DNA from: Paenibacillus terrae
GTDB lineage: Bacteria; Bacillota; Bacilli; Paenibacillales; Paenibacillaceae
Direction of reading: 5' to 3'
Assembly (NCBI RefSeq): GCF_005217525.1
Contig: NZ_PNXQ01000014.1
Location: forward strand, 51,486 to 115,485
Length of the DNA stretch: 64,000 nt
Shown here: piece after piece, positions 16,400-24,936 of the stretch
How the letters are laid out: every line of letters begins with the position of its first letter
How positions within the stretch are numbered: position 1 is the stretch's first letter
Position numbers and translations under genes: made by a program
Notes under the pieces: model-generated
Told to the model about the DNA's origin: nothing
The model's database searches: none
Seen by the model: the letters and a program-made list of their open reading frames with translations, nothing else

Positions 16400-17285
16400 A
16401 GGAGTTACTGCGGATGAGCTGAATAAGGTTCAGGGCAGCGGCAGATAGAGGTTCATTTTTGCGGGTACAGATAGCGATTGAATTTTGAAGCTGGATGTCT
16501 TCGACGTATACCCGGCACAGCTCGCCGCGTTCTACATATTCGCGTACGACCAACGAAGACACAAAGTTCGCACCGTATCCGGCAATAACTGCGGTAATGG
16601 CCTCATGCAATCCCGTGAAGTTCAGGGTGATCTGGGGAACTGGAGCATTGTAGGTTCGACATAAGGAAAACAATCGCTCCCGTGTCGAGCTTCCCTTTTC
16701 ACGCATAACAAAGGGTTCATGCATCATCTCTAATAAAGTGACCTGCTGATTAGCGTATCGGTGATCCGGTGCGACGACAAACCATAGCTCATCACGAAAC
16801 AATTCTTCTGTCTCAATCGTATCCGGGTGTTGCTCTGGCAGTCCCCCATAGACGGCAAAGTCCACTTCTATATTTAATAGCTGCTTCAATGCATCATTGG
16901 AATTGGTTGTGTTAATCGTCATTTCAACGTGTTCATATTGTTGCTTGAACTTCGCAATCCAGGTCGGAATTAGAAAATGAGCCGGTAAATAAGTAGCAGC
17001 CAGCCGGATATGCCCATGGGTTCCATCACGATAATCCTGTGAAAATTGTTCGATTTGCTGTTCAACGGCAAAGAGCCGTTTGGCGAGTAAAGCAAGCTTT
17101 TCACCAGCATCGGTCAAGGCAATTCCTCTTCCCAGCGGCATGAGCAGTGTGAGGGATATTTCTTTTTCGAATTTTTTAATTTGAGCGGTAATAGCAGGTT
17201 GGCTGATATTTAATAGTTCAGAGGCTCGGGTCACACTTCCGGTGGAGGCGACCACATGGAATAAACGTAACGCATGCAGGTTCAT
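16398..17285 (-). CDS. LysR-family transcriptional regulator
   Basis: 295-aa LysR regulator. The N-terminal helix-turn-helix (about 1-60) is LHALRLFHVVASTGSVTRASELLNISQPAITAQIKKFEKE; a LysR substrate-binding domain (about 88-292) includes GHIRLAATYLPAHFLIP and LWFVVAPDHRYANQ. AAAGGAGAG precedes ATG 17285. The gene is divergent from an O-methyltransferase gene across a 127-bp AT-rich gap, the usual LysR/target layout, so it probably controls that gene. The inducer is unknown. Confidence 0.9.
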   Translation of the reverse strand: MNLHALRLFHVVASTGSVTRASELLNISQPAITAQIKKFEKEISLTLLMPLGRGIALTDAGEKLALLAKRLFAVEQQIEQFSQDYRDGTHGHIRLAATYLPAHFLIPTWIAKFKQQYEHVEMTINTTNSNDALKQLLNIEVDFAVYGGLPEQHPDTIETEELFRDELWFVVAPDHRYANQQVTLLEMMHEPFVMREKGSSTRERLFSLCRTYNAPVPQITLNFTGLHEAITAVIAGYGANFVSSLVVREYVERGELCRVYVEDIQLQNSIAICTRKNEPLSAAALNLIQLIRSNS

Positions 17286-17412
17286 TGTAGAACTCTCCTT
17301 TTTCGATCATTCATATATTTAGATTATAAATAACGCAAAAACATATATTATTTTTATAATAATAATTCATTTACAATCAAAGTGTAAGTTAATACAAAGG
17401 AGAGTGGAGCAA

Positions 17413-18093
17413 ATGAATCAAACGAATCAAACGAACACATGGGATCAAGTAGACCAGTATATTTCGGATCGTCTCATTCCGCATGATGCTATTCTGGAAC
17501 AGGTACTGGCTGTTAATCAAAAAGCGGGATTGCCTCCGTATGATGTATCACCCAATCAGGGAAAACTGTTAAATATCTTTGCTCAAATGCAAGGTGCACA
17601 ACGCGTGCTGGAGATCGGTACTTTGGGAGGATATAGTACAATCTGGCTGGGAAGGGCGTTGCCGAAGGACGGAAAAATTGTTACGCTGGAAGCCAATCCG
17701 CTTCATGCTGAAACAGCCCGGTCCAACATAGTGTTGGCCCAATTGGATGGAATGGTCGAACTTCGTGAGGGAGACGCATTAAAACAGTTAGCACAGATGG
17801 AGGAAGAACGCGTTGCCCCTTTTGATCTAATCTTTATTGATGCAGATAAACCGAATAATCCATTGTATCTAGCTTGGGCACTCCGTTTTTCGCATCCTGG
17901 CACGGTGATTATTGGCGATAACGTCATCCGTGAAGGAGAAGTCATTCAAGCCTTAAGCACAGACCCTCGTATACAGGGGGTAAGAAAATTTTATGATTTG
18001 CTGGCTGAAGAATCGAGGATTACAGCTACAGCCATTCAGACGGTAGGGAGCAAAGGCTATGATGGTTTCGTCATCGGAATCGTAAATGGTTAA
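17413..18093 (+). CDS. O-methyltransferase (COMT-like, SAM-dependent)
   Basis: 226-aa class I methyltransferase of the Methyltransf_3 family. The SAM-binding motif VLEIGTLGGYSTIWLGRALP lies near 62-81, the second acidic motif is VTLEANP (about 93) and the metal/substrate region is FDLIFIDADKPNNPLYLAWAL (about 136-157), where IDADK supplies the divalent metal ligands. IIGDNVIREGEV is the next conserved block. It probably methylates a catechol-like hydroxyl. I chose ATG 17413, 8 nt after GGAGAG; the GTG at 17404 overlaps this site. It is divergent from the LysR gene. Confidence 0.87.
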   Translation: MNQTNQTNTWDQVDQYISDRLIPHDAILEQVLAVNQKAGLPPYDVSPNQGKLLNIFAQMQGAQRVLEIGTLGGYSTIWLGRALPKDGKIVTLEANPLHAETARSNIVLAQLDGMVELREGDALKQLAQMEEERVAPFDLIFIDADKPNNPLYLAWALRFSHPGTVIIGDNVIREGEVIQALSTDPRIQGVRKFYDLLAEESRITATAIQTVGSKGYDGFVIGIVNG

Positions 18094-18405
18094 ATGGCCG
18101 AAATCTGCTAAGCACAGAGGGGACCAACCCAGGTGTTTAGCTTTTTTGTTGTGGTAAAATGGTGCTGATGGAAGCAGCAGAACGTTTTTGAACGTTTACT
18201 GCTGAATTCCTATGTAAGAAGAATGGATTTACATAAAAATGGATGCCATTCCCTTTCAATGTAAACGCAACCATGGCGTTGGGGCTTGGAATTCACCATT
18301 TTGTAAAAAAATGAAGTTGGGATGAAGTTTTTTGAATCTTTTTGAATAAAAATGATTGTTTTTTGTGAGGTTTATGGTACGATATGAATAGTTGGGGGAA
18401 TGAAG
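18094..18405 (+). promoter_or_regulatory. intergenic region with promoter and operator candidates of the fru operon
   Basis: After terminator copy c, AACGTTT is repeated at 18181-18187 and 18191-18197 (10-bp period). TTTTTGAAT-type repeats lie at about 18329-18346, and TGTAAACGCAACCA near 18260 is a degenerate CcpA cre match. A candidate promoter is TTGTTT (18356-18361), 16 bp, TACGAT (18378-18383). Helically spaced direct repeats would suit a DeoR-type regulator; binding is inferred. Confidence 0.4.
18101..18147 (+). terminator. terminator, repeat family copy c
   Basis: GCTAAGCAC pairs with GTGTTTAGC, with inner GGG/CCC pairs, followed by T6. It closes the methyltransferase gene. The outer GG of the right arm found in the other copies is missing. 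Confidence 0.8.
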
Positions 18406-19152
18406 ATGCTGACGGAAGAAAGATACAAGTTAATAATACAGCGCTTACAAGAGCGTGGTGTTGTAAAGTTGCAGGAATTGGTCGATCTGTTGGGCGCTTC
18501 TGAATCAACGATTCGACGTGATTTAATCGATCTTGAAGCCCGTCAGTTGCTAAAGCGGATTCATGGCGGGGCAGCCTTGCTGAATCAGAAAAGTCAAGAA
18601 CCTGGCATGGAAGAAAAAACATTCAAAAACGTTCAACAGAAAAACGCAGTCGCTCGTATGGCCGCCAAAGAAATTTTGGATGGCGAATGTATTTATCTGG
18701 ATGCGGGAACAACAACGATGGCGATGATTCCTTACATTGAAGCTAAAGACGTGACGGTCGTGACAAATGGCCTATCCCACGTAGAAGCACTGGTAAGCAA
18801 ACGAATCAGAAGCTATCTACTGGGAGGGATGATGAAAATTCATACCAAGGCTGTAATCGGGAGTATTGCCCTGCAGAATATGGATAATTTTCGGTTCGAC
18901 AAATGCTTTTTAGGAACGAACGGTGTCGATGTGGAAATGGGATACACAACTCCTGATCCCGAAGAAGCGTTGGTTAAACGGCGTGCCCATCAGCTATCCG
19001 GCAAAACCTATGTGTTGGCCGATTCCAGCAAAATTGGTGAAGTTACCTTTGCGAAGCTGTTCGAACTGAAGGAAGCTATCCTTATTACAGAATCGGTGCC
19101 TGAACGCTCACGCCGATCCATTGCTCAGAAAACTAAGATAATCGAGGGATAA
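18406..19152 (+). CDS. fruR: DeoR-family regulator of the fructose operon
   Basis: 248-aa DeoR/GlpR-type repressor. The N-terminal helix-turn-helix is MLTEERYKLIIQRLQERGVVKLQELVDLLGASESTIRRDLIDLE (read in blocks, 1-45), followed by KRIHGGA, the DeoR signature. The sugar-phosphate sensing domain includes IYLDAGTTTMAMIPYI (about 97) and CFLGTNGVDVEMGYTTPDPEEA. It probably senses fructose 1-phosphate. I take ATG 18406, 7 nt after GGGGG; ATG 18400 overlaps that site. It is the first gene of fruR-fruK-fruA, 2 bp before fruK, so autoregulation is expected. Confidence 0.92.
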   Translation: MLTEERYKLIIQRLQERGVVKLQELVDLLGASESTIRRDLIDLEARQLLKRIHGGAALLNQKSQEPGMEEKTFKNVQQKNAVARMAAKEILDGECIYLDAGTTTMAMIPYIEAKDVTVVTNGLSHVEALVSKRIRSYLLGGMMKIHTKAVIGSIALQNMDNFRFDKCFLGTNGVDVEMGYTTPDPEEALVKRRAHQLSGKTYVLADSSKIGEVTFAKLFELKEAILITESVPERSRRSIAQKTKIIEG

Positions 19153-19154
19153 CG

Positions 19155-20066
19155 ATGATATATACAGTAACGCTTAACCCTTCCATTGATTATATCGTGG
19201 AAGTTGACGACTTGAAGCTTGGTGATTTGAACCGGATGAAACGTGATTTGAAACTGCCGGGCGGCAAAGGAATTAATGTATCGCGTTTGTTGAATCAGTT
19301 GGGAGCAGACAGCACGGCGATTGGTTTTCTCGGAGGATTCACAGGCAGGTTTATCAACGATACATTGCGGGAGGAATCCATCAAAACTGATTTTGTAATC
19401 ATCGAAGATGATACACGGATCAACATTAAGCTCAAGCATGGTGATGAAACGGAAATTAACGGCTTGGGACCTGCTATACGTGAGCAAGAGGCAGATGCGC
19501 TGGTGCAAAAGCTGTCGGGTCTCCAGAAAAATGACATTGTCGTCTTGTCTGGAAGCATCCCGCCATCACTTGGGGGGGACTTCTATGATCGGCTGATTAA
19601 CGTGTGCCAGCAGACTGGGGCTGAATTCGTCATTGATACCACAGGTGAAGCGCTGATGAAGTCACTCGTTCATAAGCCGCTGCTCGTCAAGCCGAATCAC
19701 CATGAGTTGGCGGAGTTGTTTGGCGTAACCATTCATTCAAAGGAGGAAATCGTCACTTACGGCCGCAAGCTGCTGGAAACAGGCGCAAAAAATGTTCTGG
19801 TTTCCATGGCAGGAGATGGAGCTTTGCTCATTACGGCAGACGAAGTGTACCACGCAAATGTACCGGCAGGAACGGTTAAAAATTCTGTAGGCGCAGGTGA
19901 TTCCATGATTGCTGGATTCGTGGGTACGTTAGCTCTTGTTGGCGATCCGATCGAAGCATTCCGTGCAGGAGTGGCATCCGGAAGTGCAACCGCGTTCTCT
20001 GATGATCTGGCTACCAGAGAGAAAATTGAACAATTACGGCCGCAAGTCACGATTACAAAATGGTAA
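19155..20066 (+). CDS. fruK: 1-phosphofructokinase
   Basis: 303-aa PfkB-family kinase converting fructose 1-phosphate to fructose 1,6-bisphosphate with ATP. It starts MIYTVTLNPSIDYIVEVDDL, typical for FruK. GGKGINVSRLLNQLG is the first PfkB signature (about 36), and NSVGAGDSMIAGFVG (about 245-259) is the second, containing the catalytic Asp and anion hole. It lies between fruR and fruA in the order found in Bacillus. It starts directly behind the fruR stop; GAGGG precedes ATG 19155. Confidence 0.96.
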   Translation: MIYTVTLNPSIDYIVEVDDLKLGDLNRMKRDLKLPGGKGINVSRLLNQLGADSTAIGFLGGFTGRFINDTLREESIKTDFVIIEDDTRINIKLKHGDETEINGLGPAIREQEADALVQKLSGLQKNDIVVLSGSIPPSLGGDFYDRLINVCQQTGAEFVIDTTGEALMKSLVHKPLLVKPNHHELAELFGVTIHSKEEIVTYGRKLLETGAKNVLVSMAGDGALLITADEVYHANVPAGTVKNSVGAGDSMIAGFVGTLALVGDPIEAFRAGVASGSATAFSDDLATREKIEQLRPQVTITKW

Positions 20067-20133
20067 TTCCGCTGCATCATGAGCTTATTAGGCGTGTGTT
20101 GACACGCTGATCGAACATAGGAGAGTGAGAAAA

Positions 20134-22062
20134 ATGAGAATAACAGACCTGATGATTAAAGAAACGATGATCATGGACTTGCAGGCAACGACAAAAGACG
20201 GGGCGATTGAGGAACTCATCGCCAGTCTCGAAGCCAGCGGACGCATTAACGACCGGGCATTGTTCAAAGAAATGATTTACAAACGCGAAGCAGAATCCAG
20301 CACCGGAATCGGCGGTGGCATTGCGATGCCGCATGCCAAGACCAAAGCTGTGAATGAAGCGACTGTTGTTTTTGCAAAAAGCAGTAAAGGCGTAGATTTC
20401 GAATCGTTGGACGGTGAGCCGGCGAAAGTCTTTTTCATGATTGCGGCTCCAGAAGGAGCAGCGAATACGCATCTTCGCACACTGGCGGCGCTTTCCCGGT
20501 TATTAATTGATACCGATTTCATCGGTAAACTTATGAATACGCAAACACCGGGTGAAGTATCCGAGCTGTTTGATACTAAGCAGGCCGAAGTAGAAGCAGC
20601 CAAGCAAGCAAAAGAGGCGAAGGAAGAAGCTGCCAAGGCACAGCAAACGCCAGACGTTATCGTTGGCAACCCGGATTCTGACGAGTTTGTGGTTGCGGTT
20701 ACCGCTTGCCCTACAGGTATCGCACACACGTTTATGGCTGAAGACGCTCTCATTAAGAAAGCGAAAGAGATGGGTGTAAATATCCGGGTAGAAACGAACG
20801 GCTCCGAAGGTGCACAAAACGTACTGACTCCGGATGAAATTCGTCGTGCCAAAGGAGTGATCGTCGCAGCCGACAAGAAGGTCGAAATGGCCCGCTTCGA
20901 CGGCAAGCCTGTATTGCAAAGACCGGTAAGTGACGGTATTCGTAAATCTGAAGAACTGATCCGCAAAGCGCTAAACGGCGATGCTCCAATTTACCGCAGC
21001 GAAGGTAAGGGGAACGCGGAGGAGACGAAAGCAGAAAAAACCAGCGTCGGCAGCAAAATTTACAAGGATCTAATGAACGGTATCTCTCATATGTTGCCGT
21101 TTGTTGTAGGCGGCGGGATTTTGCTGGCTATCTCCTTCCTGTTCGAACAGATAGCGGGAGCGGAGAATCCGATTGTCAAGCTGTTACAAACGATTGGTGG
21201 CGGAACAGGTGCGTTCCACTTCCTGATTCCGATACTGGCCGGATTTATCGCGATGAGTATTGGGGATCGTCCGGCATTGATGCCAGGTATGGTTGGTGGT
21301 CTGATGGCTGTAAACTCTAATGCAGGTTTCCTTGGCGGTCTGGCAGCAGGTTTCATGGCTGGTTATGTGGTTATCTTCCTGCGTAAAGCTTTTAAAGGTT
21401 TGCCGAAAGCGCTGGATGGTTTAAAACCAATCTTGTTATACCCGGTATTTGGACTCCTAATTACAGGCGCGATTATGTTCTACCTGTTCGATCCGATTTT
21501 CGGTGGTATTAATACGTGGCTTGTCAATGTTCTGAACAATTTGGGTACAGGTAATGCAGTGATTCTGGGTCTGATTCTTGGTGGAATGATGTCGATTGAC
21601 ATGGGTGGACCTTTCAACAAAGCGGCTTATGCATTTTCAATCGGTGTCTTTACTTCCAGTGGTAACACGAACGGGGCTATGATGGCTGCTGTTATGGCGG
21701 GCGGTATGGTACCTCCGCTGGCGATCGCATTGGCTTCGACGTTCTTCAAAAATAAATTTACTGAGCAGGAGCGTAAGTCTGGTTTGACGAACTATGTACT
21801 CGGTTTGTCCTTTATTACGGAAGGAGCAATCCCATTCGCAGCTGCTGACCCTCTGCGCGTCTTAACCTCTTGTATTGTAGGTTCAGCGATTGCCGGTGGT
21901 CTGACACAGTTCTGGAAAATCAATCTTCCAGCTCCACATGGCGGAATTTTTGTAGCAGCTCTTGCCAATCATGCTTTGCTGTTCTTGCTTGCGGTGGCGA
22001 TTGGCTCTGTGATTTCCGCGCTCATTCTGGGACTGTGGAAAAAACCGCTCGAAACGAAATAA
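20134..22062 (+). CDS. fruA: fructose-specific PTS enzyme EIIABC
   Basis: 642-aa phosphotransferase permease that imports fructose as fructose 1-phosphate. An N-terminal EIIA domain (about 1-145) has GGGIAMPHAKTKAV with the phosphorylated His. An Ala/Glu/Lys-rich linker precedes EIIB (about 180-285; VAVTACPTGIAHTFMAEDAL with phospho-Cys), and the polytopic EIIC runs from about 310 to 640. ATG 20134 follows GGAGAG by 8 nt; GTG 20125 is a poorer candidate. It is the last gene of the operon, closed by terminator copy d. HPr/EI are encoded elsewhere. Confidence 0.95.
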   Translation: MRITDLMIKETMIMDLQATTKDGAIEELIASLEASGRINDRALFKEMIYKREAESSTGIGGGIAMPHAKTKAVNEATVVFAKSSKGVDFESLDGEPAKVFFMIAAPEGAANTHLRTLAALSRLLIDTDFIGKLMNTQTPGEVSELFDTKQAEVEAAKQAKEAKEEAAKAQQTPDVIVGNPDSDEFVVAVTACPTGIAHTFMAEDALIKKAKEMGVNIRVETNGSEGAQNVLTPDEIRRAKGVIVAADKKVEMARFDGKPVLQRPVSDGIRKSEELIRKALNGDAPIYRSEGKGNAEETKAEKTSVGSKIYKDLMNGISHMLPFVVGGGILLAISFLFEQIAGAENPIVKLLQTIGGGTGAFHFLIPILAGFIAMSIGDRPALMPGMVGGLMAVNSNAGFLGGLAAGFMAGYVVIFLRKAFKGLPKALDGLKPILLYPVFGLLITGAIMFYLFDPIFGGINTWLVNVLNNLGTGNAVILGLILGGMMSIDMGGPFNKAAYAFSIGVFTSSGNTNGAMMAAVMAGGMVPPLAIALASTFFKNKFTEQERKSGLTNYVLGLSFITEGAIPFAAADPLRVLTSCIVGSAIAGGLTQFWKINLPAPHGGIFVAALANHALLFLLAVAIGSVISALILGLWKKPLETK

Positions 22063-22093
22063 CTGGCGTCACTTCCTCTAGTCTCCATAATAG

Positions 22094-22139
22094 TAAAGCC
22101 GCTAAACACTAGGTTTATGAGTGTTTGGCGGCTTTTTCT
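22094..22139 (+). terminator. terminator, repeat family copy d
   Basis: AAAGCCGCTAAACACT pairs with AGTGTTTGGCGGCTTT and is followed by T-rich TTTTTCTT. It lies between the convergent fruA and lysR genes. Confidence 0.92.
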
Positions 22140-22190
22140 TTATGCAAAGGTGTCGGCTTGCGAACTAAAACGATTTGCGCCTAGCCTGAG

Positions 22191-23066
22191 CTATCGCCTA
22201 CAAAGCTCCTTAACCAGTTGCATAAACAGTTTTCGGGCTGAGGACATATATTGCTGATGCTGGTTGCTCTGTAATAGTCCAATAGGAATATTAGGGTCTG
22301 TTAGCTGGAGGGGTAAGGTGACTAAATCATCCGACAGAGGCAATGACGATAGAACCACTCCAACCGAAGGAATCGTTTTTACAAATAAAGTTATAGACGA
22401 GATTTGGCTTACGGTATAAAAAAACGGCATCGACGGAAAGCGGGAAAGCTCTTTTTCCAGCCGGATATGGTACAGGCAGTTCTTCCCTCCAACGATAAGC
22501 GGGTACTCATACAGATCTTCGAGATGAAGCTCGCTTTTTGCAGCGAAGGGATGATCACGGGATACAATAAAGGCGATTTGTTCGTGATACACAGGTTCAA
22601 AGTGCAGGGCGGGAACCGAGTGAGATTCCCCGCAAATTGCAAAATCAAGCGTGTTGTCCAGCAAAGCGTGCGAGAGCGTATCCGTGTTTCCAACTGTAAA
22701 ATGGCACGTCATATTCGGTTTATGCTCCCGAAACTGAAGCAGAACCGCAGGTAGTACGGAAGCCGCCACCGTTTCGATCACACCGATGTGGAGGGTGCCG
22801 ATTTCCTCCTTTTTCAGAGAGTTGGCCTGATCTAATACATAATTCCAATGCTGAATAAGCCCATTTACCTCGTCTGCATACACTTTTCCTGAGGCCGTTA
22901 ATTCTGCATCCCATCCCCTTTTAAAAAGCTGAAATCCCAGCTCCTTCTCCAGTCGCTGAACTTGGCTGGTTACTGTAGACTGTGCGTAGTTTAATTTGGC
23001 GGCAGCCTTTGAGAAGGTTCCTTCTTCAATAATGGTACGAAACGTGGTTAGCTCTTTCAGATCCAT
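22191..23066 (-). CDS. LysR-family regulator next to the tautomerase locus
   Basis: 291-aa LysR regulator. Helix-turn-helix LKELTTFRTIIEEGTFSKAAAKLNYAQSTVTSQVQRLEKELG (1-45, read in blocks), then a coiled linker and the effector domain (GTLHIGVIETVAASVLPAVL near 87). The position, divergent from the tautomerase gene across about 110 bp, and the gene set recall the Bacillus yusQ/yusT neighbourhood. ATG 23066 has GGAG 10 nt upstream; GTG 23072 is the alternative. AT-rich dyads such as ATGAATATATTTAT (about 23091-23104) between the genes are likely operator material. Confidence 0.88.
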   Translation of the reverse strand: MDLKELTTFRTIIEEGTFSKAAAKLNYAQSTVTSQVQRLEKELGFQLFKRGWDAELTASGKVYADEVNGLIQHWNYVLDQANSLKKEEIGTLHIGVIETVAASVLPAVLLQFREHKPNMTCHFTVGNTDTLSHALLDNTLDFAICGESHSVPALHFEPVYHEQIAFIVSRDHPFAAKSELHLEDLYEYPLIVGGKNCLYHIRLEKELSRFPSMPFFYTVSQISSITLFVKTIPSVGVVLSSLPLSDDLVTLPLQLTDPNIPIGLLQSNQHQQYMSSARKLFMQLVKELCRR

Positions 23067-23177
23067 GAACACTCATCTCCATCGATAAAAATGAATATAT
23101 TTATGATTATTTTCAATTATATAGATGAAAATAGATGGAGTACAATTAATTTATCCCAACGGACAGGAGAGATGAAC

Positions 23178-23564
23178 ATGCCATTTGTACGAGTAGGTTA
23201 CATGGAGGATCAATACACAGAGAAGGAGCTGCCTTTAATTAGCCGCTGTATCCTGGACGCTTTGATCGAGCATTTTCAGGTACCGGAAAAGGACTACTTT
23301 CAGGTTTTTCATGCTCATAAGCAAAGCGAGTTTTATTATAGTCCGGATTATTTGGATATACCCAGAACAGATAAGCTGCTGTATATCCAAATTACGATGG
23401 GATTAGGTAGAACTACGGAGCAAAAAAAGAGTTTCTACCAAAGGTTATCCGAACTCTTATCCACCGAATGTAAGATCAGGCCGGAGGATGTATTTGTCAC
23501 ACTGGTGGAAACGGAATTTGAGGATTGGTCCTTTGGCAACGGACTTGCCCAGATGATTCTGTAG
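23178..23564 (+). CDS. tautomerase-family protein (YusQ-like)
   Basis: 128-aa member of the 4-oxalocrotonate tautomerase superfamily, long form. The protein begins MPFVRVGYMEDQYTEKE, so that Pro2, the catalytic amino-terminal proline, is exposed after Met removal; this decides the start at ATG 23178, which follows AGGAGAG. An upstream in-frame ATG at 23091 would bury the proline and is rejected. Downstream parts (YIQITMGLGRTTEQKKSFYQRLSELL and DVFVTLVETEFEDWSFGNG) match the family. The substrate is unknown. Confidence 0.88.
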   Translation: MPFVRVGYMEDQYTEKELPLISRCILDALIEHFQVPEKDYFQVFHAHKQSEFYYSPDYLDIPRTDKLLYIQITMGLGRTTEQKKSFYQRLSELLSTECKIRPEDVFVTLVETEFEDWSFGNGLAQMIL

Positions 23565-23632
23565 CTGGAAACTGCACATCTGCATACGATCTGCATAACT
23601 GCACATCAGGGACGAAGGGAAGTGTTGAATGA

Positions 23633-23968
23633 ATGAAGCATAAATTAATCACGTCGAGTGTGCGGGAAAAGGTTGGTGATTTTGCACCCGCTTTTGTGAG
23701 CTATACGGAGGATGTTCTTTTTGGGGATGTATGGAGAAGAAGTGAGCTATCTCTCAGAGAACGGAGTCTCATAACCGTTTCCGCATTGGTAGCGGGTGAG
23801 CATGGGGGGCAGCTTCCCTATCATCTGAATTTGGCTAAGGATAACGGATTATCGGAAGAAGAACTGGTTGAGGTCATCACTCAGCTTGCCTTTTATGTAG
23901 GATGGCCCCGAGCCGCCTCAGCGATTCAAATCGCCAAAGACGTATTTAGGGAAGGAAAAGAGAGTTAG
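23633..23968 (+). CDS. carboxymuconolactone decarboxylase (CMD) family protein
   Basis: 111-aa all-helical CMD/AhpD-like protein. LSLRERSLITVSALVAGEHGGQLPYHLNLAKDNGLSEEEL (read in blocks, 40-80) is the family core, with a conserved Glu/His patch but no Cys-x-x-Cys, so an AhpD-type thiol peroxidase reaction is unlikely. ITQLAFYVGWPRAASAIQIAKDVF is the typical last helix pair. It lies about 70 bp behind the tautomerase gene, probably in one LysR-controlled operon. Together they suggest handling of an unsaturated acid or lactone; this is inferred. GGGAAG precedes ATG 23633. Confidence 0.85.
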   Translation: MKHKLITSSVREKVGDFAPAFVSYTEDVLFGDVWRRSELSLRERSLITVSALVAGEHGGQLPYHLNLAKDNGLSEEELVEVITQLAFYVGWPRAASAIQIAKDVFREGKES

Positions 23969-23997
23969 GCGTTCGATCATCCACGAATTTTATACCC

Positions 23998-24042
23998 AAA
24001 AGACCGCTAAGCACAAGGACTCAAGTGTTTAACGGTCTTTTT
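23998..24042 (+). terminator. terminator, repeat family copy e
   Basis: AAGACCGCTAAGCAC pairs with GTGTTTAACGGTCTT, followed by T5. It lies between the convergent CMD-family and gntR genes. Confidence 0.9.
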
Positions 24043-24072
24043 GGCATGGCATGAAATGGATAATAGAAAAGC

Positions 24073-24693
24073 CTATCTGATCAGATGCAGACAAAAATCC
24101 AAATCCGCTTGAAGATGCTCCTTCATCAGCCGTTCTGCCGTGTCACCATCATGCGCCCGAATCGCTTCGCAAATGTGCTGATGCTCGTCAATCAGAAAGG
24201 GGCGATGATAGTAAACGACCGTATGACGGAATAAATAAATGACGGATTGCATCCGGTCAAATAAATCAATCATCATCGAATTATTGCTGGCGCTCATAAT
24301 GATTTCGTGAAACTCTTTATTCGCTTGCATCACCTCATCCAGCGAGCCGGAGCGCCCAATTTCCACACATTGCTCCAAAGCCAGCAGCTCTGTCTCGGAC
24401 AGATAGGCCGCTGCACTTCGCGCCGCATGTCCTTCAAGCAGCATACGCAGCTCAAAGGTATTACGCAGGTCGGTTTCAGAGAGCTTGACTACACGCTTAT
24501 TGACGATAAGCCCCTCCTGCTCCAATTTACGGATGGATTCACGGATAGGCGTACGGCTCACACCGAGCTGCGTAGCAAGCTTTTCCTCGACCAGCTTGGT
24601 TCCCTGAGGAATCGTTCCGTTCAGAATCATATCACGCAGCGTTTCATAGGATTGCTGGTGCGCCGTTCGGGAGTTATTGCTGCTGTACTGCAT
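24073..24693 (-). CDS. GntR-family (FCD) transcriptional regulator
   Basis: 206-aa FadR-subfamily regulator. The winged helix (about 10-75) contains SYETLRDMILNGTIPQGTKLVEEKLATQLGVSRTPIRESIRKLEQEGLI, read in blocks; the FCD ligand domain (about 80-205) has the Asp/His metal-site pattern (EFHEIIMSAS, HQHICEAIRAHD, MKEHLQ). ATG 24693 follows AGAGGTG; upstream ATG 24741 overlaps the promoter. It is divergent from the acid-sugar operon and very probably its repressor, with operators TTTGTATACAAA and ATTGTGTACAATT between them. Confidence 0.9.
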   Translation of the reverse strand: MQYSSNNSRTAHQQSYETLRDMILNGTIPQGTKLVEEKLATQLGVSRTPIRESIRKLEQEGLIVNKRVVKLSETDLRNTFELRMLLEGHAARSAAAYLSETELLALEQCVEIGRSGSLDEVMQANKEFHEIIMSASNNSMMIDLFDRMQSVIYLFRHTVVYYHRPFLIDEHQHICEAIRAHDGDTAERLMKEHLQADLDFCLHLIR

Positions 24694-24783
24694 GTCATTC
24701 ACCTCTATGTCTACTTTAGCGAAAAGACGGAGGTTAAACAACGTTTATCCTATGTATTCAATAAAAATTGATACAAATTTTTA

Positions 24784-24820
24784 ATTTTTGTATACAAAAA
24801 TGAATTTATTGTGTACAATT
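24784..24820. promoter_or_regulatory. candidate GntR operators
   Basis: A perfect 18-bp palindrome (24784-24801; arms ATTTTTGTA and TACAAAAAT) is followed by ATTGTGTACAATT (24808-24820). Both share a TGTAYAC-type centre, the pattern of FadR-subfamily operators, in the divergent gntR/dehydrogenase gap. Confidence 0.65.
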
Positions 24821-24858
24821 TCAAATGTAAAGACAAATTAATAGCGCTTACATGTGAT

Positions 24859-24872
24859 AAAAAGCGTTTACA
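24859..24872 (+). promoter_or_regulatory. candidate CcpA cre site
   Basis: AAAAAGCGTTTACA matches the cre consensus TGWAANCGNTNWCA except for its first two bases. It sits 64 bp before the dehydrogenase start, consistent with catabolite repression of the acid-sugar operon. Confidence 0.45.
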
Positions 24873-24936
24873 AATGGATTTTTATAAAAATCCTGAATAG
24901 GAAATCGAATTTGAAAAGCTACGGAGGGACTTTAAC

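Noticed and set aside
9399..24042. The repeated hairpins as a CRISPR array or mobile element ends
   Set aside because: Copies are kilobases apart at gene ends with T-runs, without regular spacers or target duplications.
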